This document shows, in pieces, positions 1-7,930 of a stretch of DNA of 50,667 nt. How positions within the stretch are numbered: position 1 is the stretch's first letter; each line of letters begins with the position of its first letter. Source of the stretch: a virus; the IMG/VR virus record IMGVR_UViG_3300005731_000081, positions 1 through 50,667 of that record. The stretch is one strand, 5' to 3'. The position numbers were made by a program, and so were the translations under genes. Under the pieces are notes generated by a model. That model ran no database searches. It saw only the letters and a list, made by a program, of their open reading frames with translations, and was not told where the DNA came from.

Positions 1-171
1 ATTGGACTACCCTACGAAAGCGTTGGCAAGAACCCAATCGGTGGTTGGACTGACCACTGGATGAGCAGCGAAAGCGTACAAGTTGCGCCACAAGAACATG
101 AGATAACATCTTACAAAATTGGTGCAAGCAAAAACGATTTAGAAGATATGGATTTTGGAGATATTATTTAA
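1..171 (+). CDS. nrdB: Ribonucleotide reductase class I beta chain, C-terminal end (partial)
   Basis: The window opens inside a reading frame whose last 56 residues match the C-terminal part of class Ia ribonucleotide reductase beta chains. The segment GKNPIGGWTDHWMSSESVQV followed by APQEHEITSYKIG lines up with the E. coli NrdB stretch [30 protein letters not shown]. The acidic tail ending DMDFGDII corresponds to the flexible C-terminus that docks on the alpha chain. NrdA/NrdB reduce ribonucleotides to deoxyribonucleotides in the cytoplasm. The iron ligands and radical tyrosine lie off the left edge, so activity cannot be judged. The dUTPase gene starts 20 bases downstream, consistent with a nucleotide-supply operon. 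Assignment rests on remembered family sequence, not on a search. Confidence 0.85.
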   Translation: MGLPYESVGKNPIGGWTDHWMSSESVQVAPQEHEITSYKIGASKNDLEDMDFGDII

Positions 172-190
172 TTACTATGAGGAATAATAA

Positions 191-700
191 ATGGAAACTA
201 ACCTAGACCTACAAGCAAAGCAACAGCAACTTTTTTGGAAAACTGATAATCGCTTTAAATTCAACACGAACAATACTATAAAAGTAAAAGTGTTAAAGGA
301 TTGGTCACTTTTGGCAACCGTTCCAACAAAGGCTAATAAAACAGACGCTGGCTGGGATTTATATTCTGTTGAAGAGCTAGATCTACTACCCGGAAAACGT
401 CACGCATTTCATACAGGGATCTCCCTAGAGATACCAGATGGATACGTTGGTTTGATTTGGCCAAGATCTGGAATGTCAGTAAAGAAAGGTGTTGATGTAT
501 TAGCTGGAGTTGTTGACTCTGGATACAGAGGAGAAATAAAAGTTTGTCTATTAAACACAGGAGAAGAAGCATGTAAAATAAATAAAGGTGATAGAATTTC
601 TCAGATTTTATTTCAACAAGTGCCAAGCTTTCACTTAACACTTTCAGACTTGACTGACTCCGATAGGGGTGATAACGGCTTTGGAAGTAGCGGCAATTAA
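191..700 (+). CDS. dut: dUTPase (dUTP diphosphatase)
   Basis: Trimeric-type dUTPase that hydrolyses dUTP to dUMP and pyrophosphate, keeping uracil out of phage DNA and supplying dUMP for dTMP synthesis. All five family motifs are visible in the 169-residue product: motif 1 AGWDLYS (53-59), motif 2 PRSGMS (91-96), motif 3 around GVVDSGYRGEIKV (106-118) with the catalytic Asp109 and the uracil-stacking Tyr112, motif 4 GDRISQILF (133-141), and the Gly-rich motif 5 RGDNGFGSSG (159-168). About 30 residues precede the usual family start, so either there is an N-terminal extension or translation starts later; the ATG used here follows a GAGGAAT ribosome site. It lies between nrdB and phoH. Confidence 0.95.
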   Translation: METNLDLQAKQQQLFWKTDNRFKFNTNNTIKVKVLKDWSLLATVPTKANKTDAGWDLYSVEELDLLPGKRHAFHTGISLEIPDGYVGLIWPRSGMSVKKGVDVLAGVVDSGYRGEIKVCLLNTGEEACKINKGDRISQILFQQVPSFHLTLSDLTDSDRGDNGFGSSGN

Positions 701-722
701 TTTAACATAATGGTAAATAAAC

Positions 723-1397
723 ATGTCTAGAAAACGACTTATTAAGAACACGCAATCAAGATTAAGACCAAAAGTCAAACTAGTTTCCTCAAAGACAGAA
801 AACCAAAAAAATTACATACACGGAATAGTAGATAATGATATTATTTTTTGTTCTGGCCCTGCTGGTTCAGGGAAATCATTTATTGCTGCGGGTATGGCTT
901 CTCAGTATTTATATCAAGATGATATTGAAAAGATAATCATAACTAGACCGCTTGTATGCACAGGTAAAGATATTGGTTCTTTGCCCGGAGAGCTACAAGA
1001 AAAGATAAACCCGTATTTAGTTCCAATGAGAGAAAACTTAAAATACTTCTTAGGTCTTATGTATTATAATGAATTTTATCAACAGGGGCAGATTTGTTTT
1101 GAGCCATTAGAGATGATGAGAGGTATGACTTTTCACAACTGTTGTATGATTCTTGATGAGGCTCAGAATTGCACATTTGAACAAATCAAGATGTTTATAA
1201 CCAGAATGGGTAAAAATTCTAAAGTTATAATCAATGGTGATATTAATCAGACTGATTTGACTAGGGGTAGGAGCGGACTTGAAAACTGCATTAACAAACT
1301 TAGAGAAGTAGAAGGTATAGCCATTTGTGAACTCAACCACGACGACATACAAAGAAATGATTTAATAGCAAAAGTATTAAGAGCTTTGGAGACATAA
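723..1397 (+). CDS. phoH: PhoH-like P-loop ATPase
   Basis: 224-residue PhoH family ATPase. The Walker A P-loop is GPAGSGKS at residues 45-52 and Walker B is MILDEAQN at 142-149, in the arrangement found in PhoH and the related RecD-type helicase core. PhoH genes are widespread in marine and other tailed phages; their exact role is unsettled, with RNA metabolism and phosphate stress both proposed. The gene ends in an overlap with the next start (TAATG), suggesting coupled translation. Length is typical of phage PhoH proteins, which lack the extra domains of some bacterial versions. Confidence 0.93.
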   Translation: MSRKRLIKNTQSRLRPKVKLVSSKTENQKNYIHGIVDNDIIFCSGPAGSGKSFIAAGMASQYLYQDDIEKIIITRPLVCTGKDIGSLPGELQEKINPYLVPMRENLKYFLGLMYYNEFYQQGQICFEPLEMMRGMTFHNCCMILDEAQNCTFEQIKMFITRMGKNSKVIINGDINQTDLTRGRSGLENCINKLREVEGIAICELNHDDIQRNDLIAKVLRALET

Positions 1398-1738
1398 TGC
1401 CATTACATGATTACCACTGCGAGAATTGCGCGGTAGACTTTACTGATATTTATCAAAAATATGAAGATGCCCCATTAACAAAATGTGATCAGTGCGGTAA
1501 AAACACATTGATTAAGATATTTTCTCCTCCAACTTTTTTTGTGTCACAGGAGGCAACAACAGTTGGTCAAATAGCCGACAGGAACGCAAAGAAGTTGGGT
1601 AGGCAAGAGATACAAGAGCGGAGTCTGAAAAATAAAGATGAAACAAAAACAGCATTAAATGAGGCTAAAAAAGAGATGAACTCAAAAATTAACAAAATGT
1701 CAGAGGTTCAGAAGAGAAAGTTCATTGACAATGGGTAA
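1397..1738 (+). CDS. FmdB-type zinc ribbon protein
   Basis: 113 residues. The N-terminal 45 residues resemble the FmdB/CxxC_CxxC_SSSS zinc ribbon family: MPLHDYHCENC, then CDQCGK about 20 residues later, giving two CxxC knuckles that should bind one zinc, followed by a short segment with FSPPTFFV. The rest is Lys/Glu-rich and probably helical. The family is linked by name to formamidase regulation, but phage members have no established function. The start overlaps the phoH stop by one base. Confidence 0.75.
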   Translation: MPLHDYHCENCAVDFTDIYQKYEDAPLTKCDQCGKNTLIKIFSPPTFFVSQEATTVGQIADRNAKKLGRQEIQERSLKNKDETKTALNEAKKEMNSKINKMSEVQKRKFIDNG

Positions 1739-1943
1739 TAAGGCTGTTATAATAGTAACCACACACACATCAGAGCAACGTCCTGATGGAATGTATTTTC
1801 TTGAACCGTTATCGAAAGAGCATGCTGACGAAGTTGGTATACCAAACATGATAGAATTTAAGAAGAACACGGGATCTTTTATAGAGTCTGTGTCCGTACT
1901 AGCCGATAAAATGAAAAGGATCAAGGACATATTAGATGAGTGA
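1731..1943 (+). CDS. Small hypothetical protein
   Basis: Short protein of about 70 residues starting MGNKAVIIVTTHT. I chose the ATG at 1731; a TTG two codons upstream is also possible. It overlaps the end of the FmdB-like gene by 8 bases and its own stop overlaps the next ATG. The N-terminal hydrophobic strand (AVIIVTT) followed by acidic and Lys-rich helices suggests a small soluble alpha/beta protein. I do not recognise the family. Confidence 0.6.
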   Translation: MGNKAVIIVTTHTSEQRPDGMYFLEPLSKEHADEVGIPNMIEFKKNTGSFIESVSVLADKMKRIKDILDE

Positions 1944-2259
1944 AAACTTTTACGTAGAAGAAGACAAAGTAGAGGTCGAAAGCCAAACCATCCTGTACGA
2001 TAAGGATGGAAAGGTTGTTGACGATAAAGACGGTATGTTTTTTATGAAGGAGGTAATTACAAACCATGGAACTAAATACTTTTTAATGTTTAATAAATCT
2101 GAACTTGTTAACCCACTAGGAGAAAACACATTCTTTAGGAACTACGACGATTTAAAACCAAAGAAGGTTGGGGCTAAAGCGGCCAAACTATACCTTCGTT
2201 ATTTACAAGAAAAAAATTCAAGATACTTTACACTATGTAGGAGAGACCTAGATGCCTAA
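1936..2259 (+). CDS. Hypothetical protein
   Basis: 107 residues. The N-terminus is acidic (MSENFYVEEDKVEVES) and the middle suggests beta strands with a DKDGKVVDDKDG turn-rich segment. The C-terminal part is basic (KPKKVGAKAAKLYLRYL). There are no catalytic motifs or membrane segments. It overlaps both neighbours by a few bases, which supports it as a real operon member. Function unknown. Confidence 0.65.
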   Translation: MSENFYVEEDKVEVESQTILYDKDGKVVDDKDGMFFMKEVITNHGTKYFLMFNKSELVNPLGENTFFRNYDDLKPKKVGAKAAKLYLRYLQEKNSRYFTLCRRDLDA

Positions 2260-2680
2260 GAAAAAATCAACAACTCAAAAAAGTAACGCAGTAAAAAAAT
2301 CAGTAACTCCAAAGGTGGAGGTGGAGATGGAGTCGCAACAAGATGCTACTCCTGAGGAAAAATCCTCACTTACTGACCTTGAGAAATTCTGGGTTGAACA
2401 AAACTGTAAAAACGGTAAGTCTTTAGATGAGGTCATGTCTGCCAATATTCAACCAATTTCTTTAGTGGAGGCCCATTACAAACAAATAGATGCAGAAATG
2501 AAAGAAGAGGCGACCACAATTAAAGCATCAAAGCTTTTTGGCCGTAACGAAAAGTATGGAGCAGTTGTTATGACTCAAACAGCTTCCGAACTTGGAGATA
2601 CAAAAAAACAAAGTCAAGAAAAGGCGAGGAGAGCCAGTGAAGCAAAACAAAACCACATCCACAAATTCCGCAACCGATAA
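2252..2680 (+). CDS. Lys/Glu-rich hypothetical protein
   Basis: 142 residues with a long, Lys- and Ser/Thr-rich, probably disordered N-terminus (MPKKKSTTQKSNAVKKS) and a more ordered middle containing LTDLEKFWVEQNC. That stretch resembles a short helix-turn-helix-like segment, but too weakly for a call. A clear AGGAG ribosome site lies upstream of the ATG. It overlaps the previous gene by 8 bases and the next by about 44. Function unknown. Confidence 0.6.
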   Translation: MPKKKSTTQKSNAVKKSVTPKVEVEMESQQDATPEEKSSLTDLEKFWVEQNCKNGKSLDEVMSANIQPISLVEAHYKQIDAEMKEEATTIKASKLFGRNEKYGAVVMTQTASELGDTKKQSQEKARRASEAKQNHIHKFRNR

Positions 2681-3071
2681 ACGACCTTACAAGTCAATGT
2701 TTAAAGAGGGTTATGTTACACCAGCTAATTACATAACGGAGTTGGTGTTCAACAAGCGGAATGAAGCTTTTAATTCTGGAAGGTGTCCAGAAAGTTTTTG
2801 GACAAGCCCCAAGTACACAGGGCCGTATAAGGGGCAGGTCATTCAGGCTGGCAGACTTTTAAAGAAATATAACGCTGAATCAATCATTAAAGCCGTAAAG
2901 TCTAAAGAGGCAAAGTTTATACATAAACTACAAGATCCTAAATTAGCAAAAATAATTGATAGGTTTGAAAAACAACGTAGCGAAACAAGTTTTGACAAAA
3001 GCGAAAAAGTTGAAGATAGTAAACCCATGAAAGCGTTTGGGTTTGGTAAAAATAAATTGAGAGGATTATAA
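2637..3071 (+). CDS. Hypothetical basic protein upstream of recombinase
   Basis: I place the start at the GTG at 2637 because an AGGAGAG ribosome site ends two bases before it; a TTG further upstream at 2592 would add 15 residues but has no comparable site. The 144-residue product contains the segment YVTPANYITELVFNKRNEAF and a basic C-terminus ending GFGKNKLRGL. The position of a sequence like SPKYTGPYKGQVIQAGRLLK suggests a compact folded core. The stop overlaps the recombinase ATG (TAATG). No known function recognised; conserved small proteins next to phage recombinases are often accessory replication factors, but that is only context. Confidence 0.6.
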   Translation: MKQNKTTSTNSATDKRPYKSMFKEGYVTPANYITELVFNKRNEAFNSGRCPESFWTSPKYTGPYKGQVIQAGRLLKKYNAESIIKAVKSKEAKFIHKLQDPKLAKIIDRFEKQRSETSFDKSEKVEDSKPMKAFGFGKNKLRGL

Positions 3072-4102
3072 TGAGCAAGAAAAAGAAATTAATAAATTTT
3101 AGCGATGAAAAAGCTATTCAGAAAGAGTTTGGAAAGGTTATATCTGATGGCACAGAGCTAATAGCTTCAAAACAAAACCTGAAGGCGTTAACTGTTAGCC
3201 CCGCGATTGATTTGGCGTTGAATGGGGGGCTTTTAGAGGGTAGCTGGACAATTATTAGTGGAGATCCTAAAACTGGCAAAAGTACAAGTTGTCTACAGGT
3301 TTGTAAAAATGCCCAAGACGAAGGTCGGCCAGTAATATACATTGATGCAGAAAGTAGGCTCAAGACTTACAACTTGATTGGGATTGAAGGTTTAGATTTA
3401 GAAAAAATACAGATCGTGCATGGGCCAGATGATGGCGAACAGCTATCAGCAGAAGACTTCTTAAAGATATGTGAGTCCATGATTAAGATGCCAAAAAATA
3501 AAGGCGCTGTATGTGTCATTGACTCTTGCTCTTCTTTAGTTCCGAGGGCTGAACTCGATGAAGACCCATCTGGATCAATTCGTGCTAGTTTACCCAAGCT
3601 TCTATCTCACTGGATTAAAAAGAACTCTCAAACGGTTGTAAAGAATAGAATCATTGTATTGATTATTACTCATTACATTACCAATACCAGTGGTTGGGGA
3701 AAGCAAAAGATACCAGACTGCGGAGTCATGGTACAATATCAGGCTGACACTAGAATGGATATCGCAAAGATTGAAAGCTGGGAAGAGAGTAGTAAAAAAA
3801 TAGGGCAGTTAGTTCACTGGAAGGTTAGCTGCTCCAGCATGGGAGCTTCTGGTACAGAGTGCGTTAGTCATATTAAATTTGGAAAAGGAATAGACAAGAA
3901 CAAGGAAATCATAGAATTAGCTGAGTCATTTTCTATTGTTGAAAAATCCGGAGCTTGGTATTCTCTAGACTTCCTAGCTGGCACTGATGAATTTGAGGAA
4001 GCTCCAAAGTTTCACGGACAAGAAAATCTTTACAAATTTCTTGAATCCCGACCGGACGTTTTTAAATTAGTTTTAGATAAGGTTCAGAGTGTTTTAGAAT
4101 GA
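3071..4102 (+). CDS. RecA/UvsX-like recombinase
   Basis: 343-residue RecA-superfamily ATPase expected to form filaments on single-stranded DNA and drive strand exchange in phage recombination and recombination-dependent replication. Walker A is GDPKTGKST (64-72), preceded by the family's LNGGLLEGSW stretch; a conserved acidic segment YIDAES and the Walker B-like VCVIDSCSSL follow. A later ITHYITN is in the place of the strand that senses ATP state. Length is close to T4 UvsX and bacterial RecA. The neighbours, a small nuclease and a possible UvsY-like protein, fit a recombination module. Whether it is closer to RecA or UvsX cannot be settled by eye. Confidence 0.85.
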   Translation: MSKKKKLINFSDEKAIQKEFGKVISDGTELIASKQNLKALTVSPAIDLALNGGLLEGSWTIISGDPKTGKSTSCLQVCKNAQDEGRPVIYIDAESRLKTYNLIGIEGLDLEKIQIVHGPDDGEQLSAEDFLKICESMIKMPKNKGAVCVIDSCSSLVPRAELDEDPSGSIRASLPKLLSHWIKKNSQTVVKNRIIVLIITHYITNTSGWGKQKIPDCGVMVQYQADTRMDIAKIESWEESSKKIGQLVHWKVSCSSMGASGTECVSHIKFGKGIDKNKEIIELAESFSIVEKSGAWYSLDFLAGTDEFEEAPKFHGQENLYKFLESRPDVFKLVLDKVQSVLE

Positions 4103-4521
4103 TCTACGTAACTGGTTTTGACGGTAAAGATCATAAGTTCAACTACTCTAAAAATAAATCAAGAAGGTCAAGGTCTAACAAGTCCTCTTATCATAAAGAG
4201 GCAAGACTTTTAATATCTAGCTATTTTAATAACTATTCAATCTACGAGGAGGTAACTCTTCCCGGATCTAAAAAAGTAAGTCGCAACTCTCTTCTTTATG
4301 CTGACTTTTATATACCTGAAGTAGCTTTGATTGTTGAGGTTCATGGAGAACAACACTATACCTATAGTCACTTCTTTCATAAGAACAAGTACAACTTTTT
4401 TAAGTCCAAAAATAGAGACCGCGACAAAATTGAATGGTGTGAATTAAACGATATAGATATTCTTATCCTACCATACAACGAAAGAGATAAATGGAAAAGT
4501 ATGATTATGCAGAAAAGATAA
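4099..4521 (+). CDS. Small Vsr/DUF559-like endonuclease
   Basis: 140 residues with the core of a PD-(D/E)XK or Vsr-like nuclease: KEARLL with Glu34 in an opening helix, ADFYIPE with Asp69, then IVEVHGEQH with Glu80, Glu84 and His86, and NRDRDKIEW with acidic residues around 107-109, ending in the strand DILILPY. This order (E, D, E, H, D) resembles very-short-patch repair and homing nucleases of the EDxHD group as well as DUF559-type proteins. Its start overlaps the recombinase stop (ATGA), so it may process recombination intermediates. A nick- or junction-cleaving role is inference. It shares its core pattern with the product of the gene at 20988-21794. Confidence 0.7.
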   Translation: MIYVTGFDGKDHKFNYSKNKSRRSRSNKSSYHKEARLLISSYFNNYSIYEEVTLPGSKKVSRNSLLYADFYIPEVALIVEVHGEQHYTYSHFFHKNKYNFFKSKNRDRDKIEWCELNDIDILILPYNERDKWKSMIMQKR

Positions 4522-4991
4522 AAGGTTTAGATGTTTTTATTCTTTGGGTTGACGAATATTGCGTTGAGAATAATATTCCAAATTTAGAATACGACGCGAC
4601 AGACGCCCTAATAATGAAGATGGGTTACAATGCTTTATTAGATCTTACATCGGAAGAGTGTTATGCAAACGCAATATGCTTAATGAACTATGCATCCTCA
4701 CTACAAAAAGAGGCTGATAAATTAAAATCCCATTTGTCTTGGTGTAATGCCGCAATGGATTATTTGTTTAGTCAAAAGTGGGACGCATACTCTGTGAGTA
4801 GTGGAGGGTCTTACACCCCAAAAGAAATTATTAAGCAATCAATAATCCGTAATACCCCATATGCCCAAGATTTAGAAAAGTGTAGAATTAGACTAGATTC
4901 AGTTTACAACATAGTTGTAGAGCAGTGCAAAGACGTCAAAACAAGAGTTGATTTATTACAAAGTTTAGGAAAAAAGAGGAGCTTTTCATGA
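4491..4991 (+). CDS. Possible UvsY-like recombination mediator
   Basis: 166 residues, mostly predicted helical, acidic in the N-terminal half, with a coiled-coil-like stretch SSLQKEADKLKSHLSWCNAA followed by a KWDAY motif. T4 UvsY, a 137-residue mediator that loads UvsX on ssDNA, has a comparable helix ending in KWEYY. The gene sits one gene downstream of the RecA/UvsX-like recombinase and just before the helicase region, which fits that role. It overlaps the preceding nuclease gene by 31 bases with an AAAGAG ribosome site. Identity is suggestive, not proven; otherwise it is a hypothetical helical protein. Confidence 0.45.
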   Translation: MEKYDYAEKIKGLDVFILWVDEYCVENNIPNLEYDATDALIMKMGYNALLDLTSEECYANAICLMNYASSLQKEADKLKSHLSWCNAAMDYLFSQKWDAYSVSSGGSYTPKEIIKQSIIRNTPYAQDLEKCRIRLDSVYNIVVEQCKDVKTRVDLLQSLGKKRSFS

Positions 4992-5425
4992 GTAAAGAAC
5001 TAATTCAAGAAATGTTAGATTCAGCAAGGGATTTGATTCAGGCTGCTAGGGATGTCGCTAGTGGTTTGGGAGTTGAGTGTGTGGATGAACCAAAAGCAAA
5101 AAAAGAAGAAGTAACCCAAGAAAAAACACCACCAAAAATCCAGAGCTTTGAGAATGAATTCCAAGTTAAACCAGTTGAGTCAAAAAAGCCAGTTTGGAGT
5201 GGTAATAAGTTCGAAGATATGGGAGATATAGAAATTGAGAAGCCGGAAGGTTATGACAAAATTAAAGACGATATCAAGCCAACAAAAAGAAATAGAAGAG
5301 CTTACTCTACAATAGATATTGAATGTACATCTTGCCATAAACAAGTTTCAATAAATCCAATTTTTAAAAAAGATATTTTTGTGTGTGACAGGTGTGTAAG
5401 CAAGCGTTACGGGAAGGGATCATAA
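4988..5425 (+). CDS. Zinc-ribbon protein, function unknown
   Basis: 145 residues. The N-terminus is a short amphipathic helix (MSKELIQEMLDSARDLIQAA), the middle is Lys/Glu/Pro-rich and likely disordered, and the C-terminus carries two knuckles, CTSC and CDRC, about 17 residues apart, which should form a zinc ribbon. The stop lies directly against the helicase ATG with no gap, so the two are probably translated together. A role with the helicase or in transcription is possible but cannot be shown. Confidence 0.65.
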   Translation: MSKELIQEMLDSARDLIQAARDVASGLGVECVDEPKAKKEEVTQEKTPPKIQSFENEFQVKPVESKKPVWSGNKFEDMGDIEIEKPEGYDKIKDDIKPTKRNRRAYSTIDIECTSCHKQVSINPIFKKDIFVCDRCVSKRYGKGS

Positions 5426-7930
5426 ATGCCAAAAGAAAGTGCTTTGAAAAATATTGCCTCTGAAAGAGCTGTTCTGGCTGGTATATTTAGCCACGGTATA
5501 GACTGTTTCATTGATGTTGAGATGTTGATTGATGAAGACACTTTTACTCTAGACCATAATAAGGTTTTATTTAAGTGCGTAGAAGACGCGGTTAAGAAAA
5601 GTGAAAAAATTGGTTTCACTGAAATACTTTCATCAGCAAAGAGTTTAGGACTTAGCGAATACATCGAACGCCAAGACGTAATGCAACATGTCAACGGGGT
5701 AATAAATACACCTATCGACATAGAAAACGTTAGGCTTCATGCGGCTAAAATAAGAAGACTTCAATTTGCTAGAAATGTCCAGAATGAGCTAAGAGATATT
5801 TATAGGGGGTTGGATGATATTTCTGGAGACGAAAGCATTACAGAAATTTTATCCATAGCAGAAAAACCCATTCAGGATATCTGCATGTCATATACTCGTG
5901 AAGACAATAACACCCCGACTAAACTGGGTGATTCACTGGAAGAATATATCGAGCATGTGAAAAACAATAAAGCTCAGAGTATTGGACTATCTACCGGGTT
6001 TTCAATTTACGACAAGGCTATCGGTGGTGGTCTTAGGCGAAAGTGTGTTGACTTGATAGCCGCAAGGCCAAAAGCTCTTCGTGACGGATCTTTGGTATAT
6101 AAGTCTACCGGCCCAGTAAAAATTGAAGACGTTATGGTTGGTGATAAAGTGCTTCATCCGACAAAGGGCGAGACAACCGTAACAGAGGTTTGGCCACACA
6201 AGGGCGTTGACATATATCGAATATCTTTTAAAGATGGTGATTTTGTCGATTGTTGCGAGGACCATATTTGGCATGTTAACTTAATGTACGGAGGTCATAA
6301 GGAGCATTTAAAAACCACAAAGGAATTGATTGATGATATCACATATGGTAATCAAGGTCGATCCAAATGGTCTGTCCCACTTCCTGACCCTGTCGAGTTT
6401 GAGCAGCAGGATGTTCCTATAGACCCATATGCTTTGGGAGTTCTTTTAGGTGACGGGTCTGTAGGTAATAACACTTGCGTTTATCACACAGCTGACGAAG
6501 AAATTCACACCTACATGAGTTCGTATGCAGAATCTTTAGGATTGGATATAAAGATTGATAGACATGTAGAAGGAAATAAATGCAATTCATATAGGATTAA
6601 CTCATTTCAAGACCAACTACGTGAGTCTGGAATCTTTGGGCATAATTGTTACAGCAAATTTGTGCCAAAAAAATACATATACAACACACAAGAAGTAAGA
6701 TTGGCTGTTTTAGCCGGTTTGCTAGATACTGACGGTGATTGTACTATTGATAGGAGAACCAATAAATCAAGAACCAGATTTGGATCAGTATCTTTACAAT
6801 TATGTGAAGACGTAAAAGAGATCGTACAATCGCTTGGTGGGCTTTGCTCAATTAACAAATGTTCTACAAAATGTAACGGTAGGAGTTTCCAGTCATACAG
6901 GTGTGAGATTAGGCTTCCAGAAGGTGTGAATCCGTTCAGGCTTAAAAGAAAGAAGGATGCATTTACTAAAAGAACAAATAGCTTAACGAAAAGGGTAATA
7001 TCCAGCATAGAAAAAGTAGGCAATGATAATGCCAGATGTTTAACTTTATCTGAAAATGATGGTTTGTTTATGACAGACAACTATGTCGTAACGCACAATA
7101 CTGGGAAGTCATTACTCGCTGATGAGGTGGCTATGCACGTCTCTAAAGAATTGAAGACTCCTGTCTTAATGTTGGATACAGAGATGGGCAAGGAAGATCA
7201 TTGGAATAGAATTTTAGCAAATATTAGCGGTGTAGAAATTAATGATATAGCTACCGGGGCATTTGCTGACGATCCAGATAAAATTGACAAAGTTAACCAA
7301 GCGGTACAAGAAATAAATGATATACCATATGAGTATATTAGCATCGCCGGTAAACCATTTGAAGAAACGATTTCTATTGCTAGAAGGTGGATTCTTAAAA
7401 ATGTTGGATATGACGAGAACGGTAGACTTAATGATTGTTTAATAATCTATGACTACTTAAAGTTAATGAGCGCGGCTAGTATTAGCAGCAACCTAGCCGA
7501 GTTTCAAGTTCTTGGTTTCCAGATAACACAGCTACATAACTTCTGTGTTGAACACGACGTCGCCTGTTTGGCTTTTGTGCAGCTAAATAGAGATGGTGAG
7601 ACAAAGGAGAGTACCGATGTTGTAAGTGGCTCAGATAGGCTTGTGTGGCTTTGTACGAGTTTCTCAATTTTCAAAAACAAGACTGAGGACGAGAAGGCTG
7701 CTGACGGCATTCTAAATGGTGACAAAAAATTAATACCAATCGTATCTCGTCACGGTCCCGGAATGGAAGATGAGGGATACATATGTTTAAAAATGGATGG
7801 AGAATTTGCTAGAGTCACAGAATTAGGAACAATACGGGAGATAAATAAAAATGCTAAAGACGAATACAAAGGAATACCAGACGCAGAAGATGCTTCAGCT
7901 GAAGATGAAGCTGATGACCCGAATTTCTGA
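5426..7930 (+). CDS. dnaB: Replicative DnaB-like helicase interrupted by an intein
   Basis: 834-residue precursor. Residues 1-216 hold a DnaB N-terminal helical domain (SERAVLAGIF, then helices up to about 150) and the start of the RecA-fold motor (GLSTGFSIYDKAIGGGLRR, IAARPK). Residues 217-558 are an intein, after which the P-loop resumes at Thr559 as TGKSLLADE. The spliced helicase is 492 residues and restores Walker A ARPKTGKS. Later motor motifs include a Walker B region CLIIYDYLKLM and an H3/H4-like CLAFVQLNRDGE with SGSDRLVWL. It would unwind the fork for the split DNA polymerase, with the primase gene immediately downstream. Without splicing the ATP site is broken, so intein removal must be required for function. 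Confidence 0.92.
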   Translation: MPKESALKNIASERAVLAGIFSHGIDCFIDVEMLIDEDTFTLDHNKVLFKCVEDAVKKSEKIGFTEILSSAKSLGLSEYIERQDVMQHVNGVINTPIDIENVRLHAAKIRRLQFARNVQNELRDIYRGLDDISGDESITEILSIAEKPIQDICMSYTREDNNTPTKLGDSLEEYIEHVKNNKAQSIGLSTGFSIYDKAIGGGLRRKCVDLIAARPKALRDGSLVYKSTGPVKIEDVMVGDKVLHPTKGETTVTEVWPHKGVDIYRISFKDGDFVDCCEDHIWHVNLMYGGHKEHLKTTKELIDDITYGNQGRSKWSVPLPDPVEFEQQDVPIDPYALGVLLGDGSVGNNTCVYHTADEEIHTYMSSYAESLGLDIKIDRHVEGNKCNSYRINSFQDQLRESGIFGHNCYSKFVPKKYIYNTQEVRLAVLAGLLDTDGDCTIDRRTNKSRTRFGSVSLQLCEDVKEIVQSLGGLCSINKCSTKCNGRSFQSYRCEIRLPEGVNPFRLKRKKDAFTKRTNSLTKRVISSIEKVGNDNARCLTLSENDGLFMTDNYVVTHNTGKSLLADEVAMHVSKELKTPVLMLDTEMGKEDHWNRILANISGVEINDIATGAFADDPDKIDKVNQAVQEINDIPYEYISIAGKPFEETISIARRWILKNVGYDENGRLNDCLIIYDYLKLMSAASISSNLAEFQVLGFQITQLHNFCVEHDVACLAFVQLNRDGETKESTDVVSGSDRLVWLCTSFSIFKNKTEDEKAADGILNGDKKLIPIVSRHGPGMEDEGYICLKMDGEFARVTELGTIREINKNAKDEYKGIPDAEDASAEDEADDPNF
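6074..7099 (+). other. Class 3 intein with LAGLIDADG homing endonuclease domain
   Basis: 342-residue protein intron within the helicase P-loop, between Lys216 and Thr559. Its first residue is Ala, not Cys or Ser (ALRDGSLV). The three residues that define class 3 inteins are all present in the expected blocks: Trp282 two residues after the block B His280 (EDHIWH), Cys538 at the block F position normally held by Asp (ARCLTL), and Thr556 in block G (VVTHN). The end is His557-Asn558 with Thr559 as the +1 residue. Two LAGLIDADG motifs, ALGVLLGDG (336-344) and LAGLLDTDG (429-437), keep both acidic residues, so the endonuclease looks intact and the element may still be mobile. Boundaries are by comparison with known DnaB inteins. 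Confidence 0.88.
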
